A DNA stretch of 64,000 nucleotides, from positions 1-64,000 of the forward strand of contig NZ_URFY01000017.1 in NCBI RefSeq assembly GCF_900547205.1, written 5' to 3'. Of the stretch, positions 51,011-60,585 are shown one piece after another. The position numbers and the translations under genes are program-made. The DNA is from an uncultured Bacteroides sp. (GTDB lineage: Bacteria; Bacteroidota; Bacteroidia; Bacteroidales; Bacteroidaceae). The number at the start of each line of letters is the position of its first letter. Positions within the stretch are counted from its first letter, which is position 1. The notes under the pieces were generated by a model, which saw nothing but the letters and a program-made list of their open reading frames with translations, searched no databases and was not told where the DNA came from.

Positions 51011-51828
51011 ACCTTAACCGAAAACATAGAATCCGATTAGTGTCCGTATGGTTCGGCGCAATTTCCTTGACCTGCTGTTCGTGCGGAGGCGGATTCCGAA
51101 GTGGGGTCTCTACCACCTGTGTTTCGTCGCCTGTGGTTGCGATAGACAGTGCGGTATCGTGCCCGATTTTCGACCGTGATTCGCTCTATGCCGTTCTAGT
51201 TGCGAGACTGGGCGCGGAGACACATTATGCTCCCGTAATCCGCTTTTTGGTGGACAGTCTGGTTCCTCAATATAATTTTTATGAATTTGAAAATCACTCC
51301 GAGTACCTTTTCGCCGAACCGCTGCGATTTTTGACTCGTATGGAACTGGACGGAGGTCGTTCTTTGGTAACGTTGGCCGAGGGTGCTAGCGGAGAGTTTC
51401 ATTATCTGCTGCTCGATGCGTCCGATTTGATCGTCTCGCACCAATATTTAGACCTCTATCGCACACTGATTTTGAAACGGGAGTTCAAGGATTGGGACGG
51501 AGATGGTAAAAAGGAGATTGTGGAAGTAAGGGAAAATATAGTTAGTGGGTTTGTCGGAACTAAAGAATACGTTTTTTCGATCGGGGAAAAGGGACTGGAA
51601 TTACGGTTCTGCATTGCACTTTCAGAAGCGAATTATATTGGCATCGATTCATTGGGTGGTTACCTGACCTTGCGCAGCTATGAACGTCTCGGCGGCGAAC
51701 TGTATTGTATTATAGAGCAGAAAAGCCGATGCGATGAAGACGGAAACTCACGCGGAGAAAGATCAATTGCCCGATATACGATCTCGGCAGATTCGCTGAT
51801 AACACTATATGATGGTGGAAAAAATTGA
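50968..51828 (+). CDS. Putative lipoprotein of unknown function
   Basis: 286 aa from ATG 50968; an in-frame ATG lies earlier at 50950, and a TTG at 51007 would give a cleaner lipoprotein signal (NLNRKHRIRLVSVWFGAISL then TCC) with a 4-nt overlap. A Cys-rich lipobox-like CCSCGGG follows. The mature part has DWDGDGKKEIVEVREN, a Ca-binding FG-GAP/VCBS-like loop, and is otherwise beta-rich. Overlap with the preceding gene suggests co-translation. GC is higher than in that gene's 5' part. No family recognised. Confidence 0.6.
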   Translation: MARKQTEKGNHQQLNLNRKHRIRLVSVWFGAISLTCCSCGGGFRSGVSTTCVSSPVVAIDSAVSCPIFDRDSLYAVLVARLGAETHYAPVIRFLVDSLVPQYNFYEFENHSEYLFAEPLRFLTRMELDGGRSLVTLAEGASGEFHYLLLDASDLIVSHQYLDLYRTLILKREFKDWDGDGKKEIVEVRENIVSGFVGTKEYVFSIGEKGLELRFCIALSEANYIGIDSLGGYLTLRSYERLGGELYCIIEQKSRCDEDGNSRGERSIARYTISADSLITLYDGGKN

Positions 51829-51937
51829 AACAATATTGATTTTATTGGAACAAGAGTCATCAGAGGATGTGTTTTCTACAGAAGTGAAAAAAGATAAGTT
51901 CAAGATTGAATCTCAATATGAGTTTGTTTCTAAATAA
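51809..51937 (+). CDS. Short overlapping frame, 42 codons
   Basis: Begins ATG ATG within the last 20 nt of the lipoprotein gene, out of frame, and reads VEKIETILILLEQESSEDVF to a stop at 51937. The composition is protein-like (amphipathic, acidic then basic). It may be a small third gene of the operon or the residue of a larger one. From 51938 to 52139 I see nothing. Confidence 0.3.
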   Translation: MMVEKIETILILLEQESSEDVFSTEVKKDKFKIESQYEFVSK

Positions 51938-52139
51938 ATTAGTGGGTATTCATGCTTAATTGCTAGATATTCATTTATGAATGAGTAAAACAGTATATTA
52001 GAGTTTATCAGAAAAATGAGCTCCGTTTTCTTTAAACTCTCAAGGTTTTTATAATAAACTCAAAAGAAGTTTGTGTGTAAACGTTATATTGGATACATAC
52101 TTTCCTATTTGGAAAGCCGCTGCTTTTCTGATGAAAACG

Positions 52140-52195
52140 AAAGGCAGCTATACGATTGTGCGGCAGAACCGCAAATCATATAGCTGCCTTTTTAT
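52140..52195 (+). terminator. Strong hairpin terminator
   Basis: AAAGGCAGCTAT pairs with ATAGCTGCCTTT, with inner pairing GCGG/CCGC, followed on the plus strand by TTTATTTTTA. It ends the lipoprotein unit. On the minus strand it lies just after rpiB and may serve both sides, though the T-run there is weaker. Confidence 0.8.
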
Positions 52196-52210
52196 TTTTA
52201 TTTCAGGCTT

Positions 52211-52645
52211 TTACTTTACCGGAATCTTATCGATACGATTCTGATGTCGCCCGCCTTCAAACTGTGTCGAGAAGAACTCTGTCAGAATCATATCCGCTTC
52301 CGCAGTACTGATGAAGCGTCCCGGCATCACGAGGATATTGGCGTCATTATGCTGCCGTGCCAGATGTGCAATTTCTGCATTCCAGCAGAGAGCTGCACGG
52401 ATACCCTGATGCTTATTGAGCGTCATATTGATTCCGTTTCCGCTGCCGCAGATAGCAATACCGGGATAACATTCACCCAATTCCACTGCCAAAGCCAGCG
52501 GATGAGCGAAGTCCGGATAGTCCACACTTGCGGGAGAGTACGTTCCGAAATCTTTGTAACCCCAACCTTTTACTTCCAGCCAGCCACGAACATATTCTTT
52601 TAGTTCAAAACCGGCATGGTCGCATGCTAATCCGATTGTTTTCAT
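52211..52645 (-). CDS. rpiB: Ribose-5-phosphate isomerase B
   Basis: 144 aa RpiB/LacAB family enzyme interconverting ribose-5- and ribulose-5-phosphate. CDHAGFE with C8/D9/H10 at the phosphate and ring-opening site, CGSGNGINM loop, and the conserved LARQHNDANIL. Its ATG overlaps the tkt stop (TAATG), so translation is coupled to transketolase. The pair forms the non-oxidative pentose-phosphate entry for sugars released by the neighbouring arabinose genes. Confidence 0.94.
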   Translation of the reverse strand: MKTIGLACDHAGFELKEYVRGWLEVKGWGYKDFGTYSPASVDYPDFAHPLALAVELGECYPGIAICGSGNGINMTLNKHQGIRAALCWNAEIAHLARQHNDANILVMPGRFISTAEADMILTEFFSTQFEGGRHQNRIDKIPVK

Positions 52646-54654
52646 TAGAGCATTGCTTTTACTTGGTTATATACGTTTTCGGCAGTGAATCCGAGTTTCT
52701 CGTCCAATACGGTGTAAGGAGCAGAAAAACCGAAAGATTCCAATCCCCAGATTTTACCGTGGCAACCTACCAAACCTTGAAGGTTGACAGGCAATCCGGC
52801 AGTCAGACCGAATATCTTAGCTTTTGAAGGAAGAATAGACTCCTGATATTCTTTAGATTGGCTACGGAACAAACCTTCGGACGGAGCAGATACGATACGC
52901 ACCTTCACACCATCTTTGCGAAGCAATTCAGTTCCTGCTACCAATGTAGCTACTTCAGAACCCGAAGCTACCAAGATTACATCTGGGGTTTCGTCCGAGC
53001 CGGCTACGATGTAAGCACCCTTAGCTGCTTGTTCGTAATCTGTACCTGCTGGCAGGCTGGCAATATTTTGACGAGAGAAAATCAAACCTGTCGGAGTAGA
53101 CATATTTTCCATGGCAAGTTTCCATGCAATAGTCGTTTCTTCTGCATCAGCAGGACGAAGCACCAACATAGAGTTGTGACCCTTGTGGTTTTTCAGCTTT
53201 TCCATCAGGCGGATCTGAGCTTCTTGTTCTACAGGCTCATGAGTAGGACCATCTTCACCTACGCGGAAGGCATCGTGAGTCCAGATAAACTTCACGGGTT
53301 GCTCCATCAAGGCAGCCATGCGGATGGCAGGTTTCATATAGTCGGAGAATACGAAGAAAGTTCCGCAAGCAGCGATTACGCCACCGTGTAGTGACATACC
53401 GATGCAAACGCAAGCCATCGTCAATTCCGATACACCGGCCTGGAAGAAAGCACCGCTGAAATCGCCTTTCTTGAAGGCATGAGTCTTTTTCAGGAAGCCA
53501 TCCGTCTTGTCGGAGTTGGAAAGGTCGGCAGAGGCAACAATCATGTTTTCTACCTGAGTAGCCAATGCACCGAGTACTGTAGCGGAAGCGGCACGTGTCG
53601 CACTACCTGCTTTTTGTTCGATGGCAGCCCAATCCACTTTCGGAGCTTTGCCGGAGAAGAATGCTTCCAGTTTGGCAGCCAATTCAGGATTTGCTTCTGC
53701 CCAAGCAGCCTTAGCGGCATATTTACCGGAAACGATTTCTTTCAGGTCTTTAGCACGTTTGGCATACAATTCGGCAACTTCCGGGAAGATTACGAACGGA
53801 TTGGTAGGATCACCACCCAAGTTCTTAATTGTATTTACGTAAGCGTCTCCACCGAGCGGAGCACCGTGCGTAGCTGTATTAGCTTCGTAGCTGCTGCCGT
53901 CTGCTTTGCGTGCGCCTTTACCCATTACGGTTTTACCGATAATCAGTGTCGGACGGTCTTTTTCAGCTTGAGCCTCTTTGATAGCGGCACGAATCTCGTC
54001 CGGGTCGTTACCGTTGATGCTAAGTACATTCCATCCCCAAGCCTCATATTTCATGGCAGTGTCTTCGATGGTCACATCTTTCGTTTCGGTAGAAAGCTGG
54101 ATATCGTTAGAATCGTAGAACATGATGAGGTTATCCAATCCCAGTGCACCGGCAATACGTCCGGAACCTTGTGAGATTTCTTCCTGGATACCACCATCGG
54201 AGATATAAGCATAAATAGTCTGATTCATCACTTCGTTGAAGCGGGCTTTCAGGAACTTCGCAGCGATGGCAGCACCAACGGCAAACGTGTGTCCCTGTCC
54301 CAACGGACCGGAAGTGTTTTCTATACCGCGCATGATGTCTACTTCAGGATGTCCCGGAGTAGGGCTTCCCCATTGGCGGAACTCTTTCAGTTCGTCCAAC
54401 GTGAATTTGCCTGTCAGCGCCAAAGTAGAATAAAGCATCGGAGACATATGTCCCGGATCGAGGAAGAAGCGATCGCGTCCTTCCCAACGAGGGTTCTCAG
54501 GATCGTATACTAGAAACTCAGAGAAGAGTACATTTATAAAATCAGCACCACCCATGGCGCCTCCCGGATGACCGGAATTGGCTTTCTCAACCATTGAAGC
54601 TGCAAGAATACGGATGTTATCCGCTGCACGATTCATAAGTTTGTTGTCGTTCAT
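52645..54654 (-). CDS. tkt: Transketolase
   Basis: 669 aa TPP-dependent enzyme moving two-carbon units in the pentose-phosphate pathway. NSGHPGGAMGGAD near the N-terminus, the TPP/metal segment DGGIQEEISQGSGRIAGALG, and the C-terminal VTHEP-like GEDGPTHEPVEQ with catalytic His. Full length, cytosolic. Promoter at 54771 and a hairpin repeat in the leader (54671-54749). Confidence 0.95.
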   Translation of the reverse strand: MNDNKLMNRAADNIRILAASMVEKANSGHPGGAMGGADFINVLFSEFLVYDPENPRWEGRDRFFLDPGHMSPMLYSTLALTGKFTLDELKEFRQWGSPTPGHPEVDIMRGIENTSGPLGQGHTFAVGAAIAAKFLKARFNEVMNQTIYAYISDGGIQEEISQGSGRIAGALGLDNLIMFYDSNDIQLSTETKDVTIEDTAMKYEAWGWNVLSINGNDPDEIRAAIKEAQAEKDRPTLIIGKTVMGKGARKADGSSYEANTATHGAPLGGDAYVNTIKNLGGDPTNPFVIFPEVAELYAKRAKDLKEIVSGKYAAKAAWAEANPELAAKLEAFFSGKAPKVDWAAIEQKAGSATRAASATVLGALATQVENMIVASADLSNSDKTDGFLKKTHAFKKGDFSGAFFQAGVSELTMACVCIGMSLHGGVIAACGTFFVFSDYMKPAIRMAALMEQPVKFIWTHDAFRVGEDGPTHEPVEQEAQIRLMEKLKNHKGHNSMLVLRPADAEETTIAWKLAMENMSTPTGLIFSRQNIASLPAGTDYEQAAKGAYIVAGSDETPDVILVASGSEVATLVAGTELLRKDGVKVRIVSAPSEGLFRSQSKEYQESILPSKAKIFGLTAGLPVNLQGLVGCHGKIWGLESFGFSAPYTVLDEKLGFTAENVYNQVKAML

Positions 54655-54670
54655 ATTTAAAATAATTAAT

Positions 54671-54749
54671 TAATTTGCTAATTTGCAAATGTGCCAATTG
54701 GTTGTGCTATACTGCAAAGCAATTGGCACATTAGCACATTGGCACATTG
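54671..54749. repeat. Inverted repeat in the tkt leader (GCACATTGGCACATT type)
   Basis: GCAAATGTGCCAATTG on the left pairs with CAATTGGCACATTAGC on the right (15 of 16) around a 19-nt loop, flanked by further copies of the same words. It is the same word family as the ends of the cassette at 15206-15620, but with no gene in the loop. It lies between the predicted transcription start and the tkt ATG, so it should be in the mRNA. Confidence 0.75.
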
Positions 54750-54770
54750 TTACATTATTGATATTGTTGG

Positions 54771-54800
54771 CAAAGATAACTCTTTATGTGCAATTGACAA
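54771..54800 (-). promoter_or_regulatory. Promoter of tkt-rpiB
   Basis: On the minus strand TTG (54798-54800), 19 nt, TATCTTTG (54771-54778). Start about 54767 gives a ~110-nt leader containing the inverted repeat. Confidence 0.7.
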
Positions 54801-54875
54801 TCCCAAAGAGCTATCTTTTTTGTTGCCCATTTAACAGCGTTCTTGTTTACAATACAATAAGTATTTGCACATGAA

Positions 54876-56420
54876 TTACTGTAACTCAAGAGTAACAATA
54901 GACTTGGCAGGAAGTTTTACCTTCATTACACCTTTATTGATTTTTACCTCTTTGAAGGGTATCGGTTTCACAATATTAGGCTTTTCAAAGGAATTGTAAT
55001 CAGTCAGCTTTGCCGAAGTCAACACTTCGCCGACTGCCTTTTTCGCTTTCACATCTCCCAGATTGATTGTGATTTCTTGTGCATTATCTGCATCAATATT
55101 AGAAAGGGAAATATGCATGATGCCGTTCTTATCTTTGGAAGCGGTTGCACTAACCATGGGTACGGTGCGGTTGTCGCGTACAATCATCTTTTCGCAAGTC
55201 AGGTCGATAGGGAGATAGGTAGCATCCTGATGCACTTTGTACATCTTGAATACGTAGTAGGAGGGGGTAAGCACCATCTTTTTATCCTTCGTCAGAATCA
55301 TAGATTGTAGTACGTTGACTACCTGTGCGATGTTTGCCATCTTTAGGCGGTCGGTATATTTATGGAATACATCGAGGCTCAAAGAAGCTACGAAAGCATC
55401 GCGCAGTGTGTTCTGCTGATACAAGTGTCCGGGAGTAGTGCCCGGTTCTTCATCCCACCAAGTTCCCCATTCGTCGAGTAGAAGGGCGATTTTCTTGTCT
55501 TTATCATATTTATCCATGATGGCGCAATGTTTCTTCAGTACGTTTTCTACTTCAAGGCATTTGCCCATTGTCCAGTAATAATCGTCTTTATTGAATTGAG
55601 TAGCGGAAGTTTTGCTGCCGCTCCACCCGGTCACGGTGTAGTAGTGAAGAGAAAGACCTTGCATCCGATGTCCTACACGGTTCATCAATACGTCTGTCCA
55701 GTTATAATCATAGTCGCTTGCACCACTGGCAATTTTGAACAGACGGTTGCCGTCATAATCGCGGCAATAAGTGGAGTAACGACGATAAAGGTCGGAATAA
55801 TATTCAGGGCGCATACTGCCGCCACATCCCCAGCTTTCGTTTCCCACACCAAGATATTTGATTTTCCATGCTTTGTCGCGACCGTTATTGCGGCGAAGAT
55901 TAGCCATTGGAGAGTCACCGTCCGAAGTCATGTATTCCACCCATTTGGCGAGTTCTTCTACTGTGCCGCTACCTACATTTCCACTTACGTATGGTTCACA
56001 ACCCAGCATTTCGCAAAGGTTCAGAAATTCGTGTGTGCCGAAGCTATTGTCTTCAATGGTTCCACCCCAGTTGTTGTTCACCATCTTCGGGCGGTTCGCT
56101 TTCGGTCCGATACCGTCCATCCAATGATATTCGTCGGCAAAGCAACCGCCCGGCCAGCGGAGAACGGGGACTGCCAAGTCTTTCAACGCATTGAATACGT
56201 CGGTACGGTATCCATTAATATTTGGAATATCTGAGTTTTCTCCTACCCAGAGCCCACCATAGATACATGAACCCAGGTGTTCGGCAAACTGACCGTAGAT
56301 TTCTTTCGGAATAATTTCTTTGCCTTGGTCGGCATGAACGGTGATGGTAGCACTTTTTTGAGCAGAAAGAGATACTGACGCTGCCAGAAAGACCGTGCTG
56401 ACTAATAGTTTTGCTTTCAT
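54876..56420 (-). CDS. Alpha-L-arabinofuranosidase, GH51
   Basis: 514 aa from ATG 56420 (KAKLLVSTVFLAASVSLSAQ signal peptide); an upstream in-frame start at 56516 would overlap the preceding gene and precede the signal peptide. GH51 barrel: YGQFAEHLGSCIYGG, LRWPGGCFADEYHW, acid/base E195 in GVGNESWG and nucleophile E317 in LLDEWGTWW. It removes alpha-L-arabinofuranose from arabinan or arabinoxylan oligosaccharides, in the periplasm. It follows the GH146 gene by 46 nt. Confidence 0.92.
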   Translation of the reverse strand: MKAKLLVSTVFLAASVSLSAQKSATITVHADQGKEIIPKEIYGQFAEHLGSCIYGGLWVGENSDIPNINGYRTDVFNALKDLAVPVLRWPGGCFADEYHWMDGIGPKANRPKMVNNNWGGTIEDNSFGTHEFLNLCEMLGCEPYVSGNVGSGTVEELAKWVEYMTSDGDSPMANLRRNNGRDKAWKIKYLGVGNESWGCGGSMRPEYYSDLYRRYSTYCRDYDGNRLFKIASGASDYDYNWTDVLMNRVGHRMQGLSLHYYTVTGWSGSKTSATQFNKDDYYWTMGKCLEVENVLKKHCAIMDKYDKDKKIALLLDEWGTWWDEEPGTTPGHLYQQNTLRDAFVASLSLDVFHKYTDRLKMANIAQVVNVLQSMILTKDKKMVLTPSYYVFKMYKVHQDATYLPIDLTCEKMIVRDNRTVPMVSATASKDKNGIMHISLSNIDADNAQEITINLGDVKAKKAVGEVLTSAKLTDYNSFEKPNIVKPIPFKEVKINKGVMKVKLPAKSIVTLELQ

Positions 56421-56466
56421 AAGATAAATGGTATTTGTTTGAATGATTATTTCACTGTGGTGAACT

Positions 56467-58878
56467 TTATTTGAGTAATCGTACTTCATAAATAGCTGAG
56501 GTCCATTCCGTTCCATCGGGGCTGAATCGTATCGGGCTATTGCCGACTTTCAATATCTGAGGTAGCAGATAGGTGAGGGTGATGAAACCTTCTTTGTCGG
56601 CTCCACTGACAGACATAGGATGGACTGCCAAATTCTTATTATTCAAGAGAATGGCTGTTTTGTTGCGGTCGTCCTTATGTATCGTAATCATGAGTCGGCT
56701 TGCCTCTTCTTTTACTTTCAGATGGTAGCTGAACCAACCTCTGGCACGACGAAAATGTCGGTCTTTGTATGTTCCAGCTTCTGCCTGCTCGTATTGGATG
56801 CCATGATCGGATTCCGGTTGTTGCTCGCCGGGGAAAATATGATCAATGGTCTGATTGGCTAGTTCTGTTGCCTTCTGTTCGGCTACTGCCATTTCTTCTT
56901 GAATAGCTTTGAATTGCTCTTCACTGGCTTGCGGGAAATAAACAGCATAGCGTGCGTCGTGCAGACGGAAGAAAGGAATAAGTTCAAGAGGTTTATTCCG
57001 GTTAGGATAGACGTTTCCATCAAAGGTGAATGCCAGTTGATTGGCATCTTTCTTGTGCAGAGAATTACGAATGGACTCAGGATTGCCTATCAGCATCGGC
57101 ACTTCCTGCAGAGGAATTTGTTGACCGTGGGCTATGTGCCCGCCACGACTGTCGTCGGCATAAAGGCCATCAAGATGTTCTGTTCCTGTGGAAGCAGCGA
57201 GGACAATAGGACCGTATAAGAAGGCGTAATAGTCTTTCTTGTCGGGAATCTGCTCCATACGGACTTTCATAGGTAGATGGATAGTGATGATATCACCTTT
57301 CTTCCATTTGCGATGGAGCGGGATGTAACAACTGCCGGTTCCTGTTGCAGACTGTTCTCTTTTGCCATTGATGCTTATCTGATAACCGTCGTTGGATTGA
57401 TTGGCCCATTCAGGGATTCGTATCATTACGGTCAGTTTTTTCTTGGATGCTTTATCTATTCGCAATGTCACTGTGCTGTCATCGGGAAAACGGGTTTGCT
57501 GTGTCAAAGTAACTCCTTGTTCTTTCCAAGTCAGTTGTGAAGGAATAAAGAGGTTGACATACAGAGTGTCTTTTTGATGGGCGTAGATAAACTCACCATA
57601 TTTAGTGTGGTTCTCCAACCCTGAACCTACGCAGCACCACATGGAAGTCTCCGGTTGTGAATAAACGCGGTAATGACCCGGGCGCATAGGGGTGAAATAT
57701 ACAAATCCGCCTTTATCCGGTTCTTGTGATGAAAGGATATGGTTGTAAAGTGCTCGTTCGTAATAGTCTACGTATTGCGGGTCGGGAACATTAGGTTGTT
57801 CCGTATCCATTTGCGAGTTTTGGTAGAGCATTTTAGTAAGCCGGAGCATATTGTAGGTGTTACAGGTTTCCGGTCCCTGCACGTCATTGAGCATAGACGT
57901 GAAGTCGTCTGACGGATGGAAGTGCTCGCGGACACTGTTTCCGCCGATGCAGACGGAACGGTTGTTGACTACGGTATTCCAGAAGAAGCGGGCGGCATGA
58001 TCCCATTCGGCAGCGTGGTTCCAGTCTTTGTCGTTCAGTGAAAGTTCGGCCACTCGTTTGTATCCGATGACTTTGGGTATCTGTGTATTGGCGTGCATAC
58101 CCGTCAGTCGGTCTTGATTTTTGATAAGCGGTTCGAGGATTACTTCGTGGGAGAAGCGACGAGCCAGTTCAAGGTATTTCTTATCTCCTGTGATTCCGGC
58201 TACATCGGCAAATGTTTCATTCAATCCGCCGTGTTCGCTGCGAAGCATATCCTGCATTTGTTCGTCGCTGAGGCCGGAGGTGATGTCGATCATCCAGTCG
58301 GTGAGGGCGACGAGCATTTGTCGGGCGAGGTCGCTGTGGGCATAGAGATAGGCATCTCTTAGTCCGGCATAAGTCTTATGTATGTTGTAGAGTGGCACCC
58401 ATTTGCCATTGAGGTCGAAGCCTCCGGTACGGATGTCTCCTGCTTTAATTTCTTTCCATAGTTGAAGGCTGCCCGGGGTTCCTCCGATGAATCCTGTGCC
58501 GACAGTTTGTTGTACGCCGTAGAGTTCATTCAGCATATAGTTGAGGCGATGATATACCGCAGTGTCTCCGGTGGCGGCATACATCATAGAGAGTGCAGAA
58601 AGATAATGTCCACCGATATGGCCGTCAAGTCCGGTGTTTTCCCAGTTAGTGTAGCTGGGGGCTTTGGGCGTCAGTCCCGCTTCGCGGAGGAAAGGGGCGA
58701 GCAGACGGTCGGGGTTCAATGCAAGTATGTAATGTAAATCTGTTTGTTGGGCTTGCAGGAAAGGGCTGTCCAGCAGTTTCACATCTTGAAGGGGGAAGTA
58801 AGAAACTTGCTGCCGATTTTGTGCTTTTCCGATTGAGACGGATATAATGAGGGCTAGTATAAATGAGGTGGTTTTCAT
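56467..58878 (-). CDS. Beta-L-arabinofuranosidase, GH146 (GH127-like)
   Basis: 803 aa, signal peptide (KTTSFILALIISVSIGKA). (alpha/alpha)6 barrel of the former DUF1680 group: NWENTGLDGHIGGHYLSALS at the start and zinc ligands E337 and C339 (GPETCNTYNM), C415 and C416 (MWCCVGSG), near the E338/C340/C417/C418 set I recall from Bifidobacterium HypBA1. A C-terminal beta-sandwich region follows. It splits beta-linked L-arabinofuranose. B. thetaiotaomicron BT0349, with the same neighbours, founded GH146 as I recall. No SusCD pair lies alongside. Confidence 0.9.
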   Translation of the reverse strand: MKTTSFILALIISVSIGKAQNRQQVSYFPLQDVKLLDSPFLQAQQTDLHYILALNPDRLLAPFLREAGLTPKAPSYTNWENTGLDGHIGGHYLSALSMMYAATGDTAVYHRLNYMLNELYGVQQTVGTGFIGGTPGSLQLWKEIKAGDIRTGGFDLNGKWVPLYNIHKTYAGLRDAYLYAHSDLARQMLVALTDWMIDITSGLSDEQMQDMLRSEHGGLNETFADVAGITGDKKYLELARRFSHEVILEPLIKNQDRLTGMHANTQIPKVIGYKRVAELSLNDKDWNHAAEWDHAARFFWNTVVNNRSVCIGGNSVREHFHPSDDFTSMLNDVQGPETCNTYNMLRLTKMLYQNSQMDTEQPNVPDPQYVDYYERALYNHILSSQEPDKGGFVYFTPMRPGHYRVYSQPETSMWCCVGSGLENHTKYGEFIYAHQKDTLYVNLFIPSQLTWKEQGVTLTQQTRFPDDSTVTLRIDKASKKKLTVMIRIPEWANQSNDGYQISINGKREQSATGTGSCYIPLHRKWKKGDIITIHLPMKVRMEQIPDKKDYYAFLYGPIVLAASTGTEHLDGLYADDSRGGHIAHGQQIPLQEVPMLIGNPESIRNSLHKKDANQLAFTFDGNVYPNRNKPLELIPFFRLHDARYAVYFPQASEEQFKAIQEEMAVAEQKATELANQTIDHIFPGEQQPESDHGIQYEQAEAGTYKDRHFRRARGWFSYHLKVKEEASRLMITIHKDDRNKTAILLNNKNLAVHPMSVSGADKEGFITLTYLLPQILKVGNSPIRFSPDGTEWTSAIYEVRLLK

Positions 58879-58890
58879 GGCGGTAGCTTA

Positions 58891-58919
58891 TCATTCCCCC
58901 TCCATGGGAGAGGGAATGA
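58891..58919. terminator. Hairpin between araB and the GH146 gene
   Basis: TCATTCCCCCTCC pairs with GGAGAGGGAATGA (12 of 13) around a 3-nt loop. No strong T-run follows on either strand, so it may be a processing or mRNA-stability element rather than a terminator. Confidence 0.55.
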
Positions 58920-58978
58920 GGTTAGACTATATTAATACTTAATAGTTGGAAAGGGTGGGGAGATTCCCTCAAAGAATC

Positions 58979-60574
58979 TTATTTAAACTTGATGGCTGCT
59001 TCCTCGATGGGCAATCCTGCCTTGTAGCTTTCGATGTATGTGTTAAATCCTGCCACATCTTCCGGTGTAGGTGATACCTCGATACCGGCATCCTTTAAAA
59101 ATACACTTTCATCCAGGAAATCGGCAAGCGATTGTCTCTTTGCATAGTTCACAAGATAAGAGCCTAGCAGGGCGATACCCCATGCACCACCTTCACCGGC
59201 TGTTTCCATCACGGATATAGGCGAGTTAATAGCTGCTGCAAGCACTTTTTGACCGACTCCCGCTGTCTTGAACAATCCTCCGTGGCCAGTAATTCTGTCT
59301 ACTTTGACTTTCTCTTCGTTAAACAGGATATCGTTACCAATCTTGAGAACTCCAACTGAAGCATACAAATGAGTCCGCATGAAGTTTGCGAGGTTGAACT
59401 TATCATTAGCCGAGCGTACAAAGAGCGGTCTTCCGTCAGCAAGTCCGGTGACGGGCTCACCTGAGACGTAGTTGTAGGAGAGCAGTCCCCCGCAATCGGT
59501 ATCCCCTGTAAGCGCAATGTTGTAGAGTTTGCTATAAATCTCGTCCATATCTACCGGGGTACCCAGAAGTTCCTGATATTCTTTGAACAAGCCCACCCAT
59601 GCATTGAGGTCGGATGTGCAGTTATTGCAATGAACCATGGCTACGGGACTTCCGTCGGGAGTAGTCACCATGTCGATCATTTCGTATGGTTTCGACAGTT
59701 CTTTCTCCAATACAATCATAGAGAATGAGGAAGTACCTGCCGATACATTTCCGGTGCGCTGCTTCACGGCGTTGGTTGCCACCATTCCGGTACCTGCGTC
59801 TCCTTCTGGCGGGCAAACCGGTATTCCTGCTTTCAAATGACCGGATACATCGAGCTTTTTACTTCCTTCCGGCGTGAGAACACCTGCATTTTCACCTGCC
59901 GACAATACTTTAGGCAGAATATCTTGTAGTTTCCAGCTATATTCCTTCGGCGCAATCAGGTTATCGAATTTATCTACCATTTCGGTAGAATAGTTGTTGG
60001 TAGTCGGGTCGATAGGGAGCATACCCGATGCGTCGCCTATACCCAATACCTTTTCGCCTGTTATCTGCCAATGCACATAACCTGCAAGGGTTGTCAGGAA
60101 GTTGACGTCTTTAACGTGCGGTTCGTTGTCCAGAATAGCCTGATACAAGTGGGAAATGCTCCATCTCAAGGGGATGTTGTAGACAAACAGCTCGGACAAG
60201 GCTGCTGCTGCCTGGCCTGTATTCGTGTTTCTCCAGGTACGGAAAGGCACAAGAATTTCTTCTTTTTCATTGAAAGGCATATAGCCATGCATCATAGCGC
60301 TGATACCGATGGCTGCCAGAGTTTCAATCTCTGTATCGTACAGTCTCTTTACGTTAGCACGAAGGTCGGCATAGCAATCTTGCAGTCCGGTCCAGATAGC
60401 TTCAATGCTATAAGTCCACAGCCCGTTGACTAATTGATTTTCCCAAGTGTGGCTACCTTGAGCAATGGGTTTGTTATCTTGGTCAATCAGGACGGCTTTT
60501 ATTCGTGTCGAACCGAGTTCGATGCCAAGGATGGCTTTGCCTGCCTCGATGGTTGATTTTGCATCTAATTTCAT
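58979..60574 (-). CDS. araB: Ribulokinase-type FGGY carbohydrate kinase
   Basis: 531 aa FGGY-family kinase. N-terminal phosphate-1 loop ILGIELGSTRIKAVLIDQ, PEGDAGTGMVATNAV in the linker with the catalytic Asp, and C-terminal GHGGLFKTAGVGQKVLAAA adenosine loop. It is often annotated xylulose kinase, but its place between araA and the arabinosidases argues for L-ribulokinase, as in B. thetaiotaomicron. Cytosolic. A word-repeat hairpin separates it from araA. Confidence 0.87.
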   Translation of the reverse strand: MKLDAKSTIEAGKAILGIELGSTRIKAVLIDQDNKPIAQGSHTWENQLVNGLWTYSIEAIWTGLQDCYADLRANVKRLYDTEIETLAAIGISAMMHGYMPFNEKEEILVPFRTWRNTNTGQAAAALSELFVYNIPLRWSISHLYQAILDNEPHVKDVNFLTTLAGYVHWQITGEKVLGIGDASGMLPIDPTTNNYSTEMVDKFDNLIAPKEYSWKLQDILPKVLSAGENAGVLTPEGSKKLDVSGHLKAGIPVCPPEGDAGTGMVATNAVKQRTGNVSAGTSSFSMIVLEKELSKPYEMIDMVTTPDGSPVAMVHCNNCTSDLNAWVGLFKEYQELLGTPVDMDEIYSKLYNIALTGDTDCGGLLSYNYVSGEPVTGLADGRPLFVRSANDKFNLANFMRTHLYASVGVLKIGNDILFNEEKVKVDRITGHGGLFKTAGVGQKVLAAAINSPISVMETAGEGGAWGIALLGSYLVNYAKRQSLADFLDESVFLKDAGIEVSPTPEDVAGFNTYIESYKAGLPIEEAAIKFK

Positions 60575-60585
60575 GTGGAGTAGTG

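Noticed and set aside
53479..54174. 231-codon plus-strand frame inside tkt
   Set aside because: It is the complementary-strand shadow of transketolase, with Phe/Ser/Cys-rich noise composition.
55527..56234. 235-codon plus-strand frame inside the GH51 gene
   Set aside because: It lies antisense to a motif-complete arabinofuranosidase and has no signal or domain.
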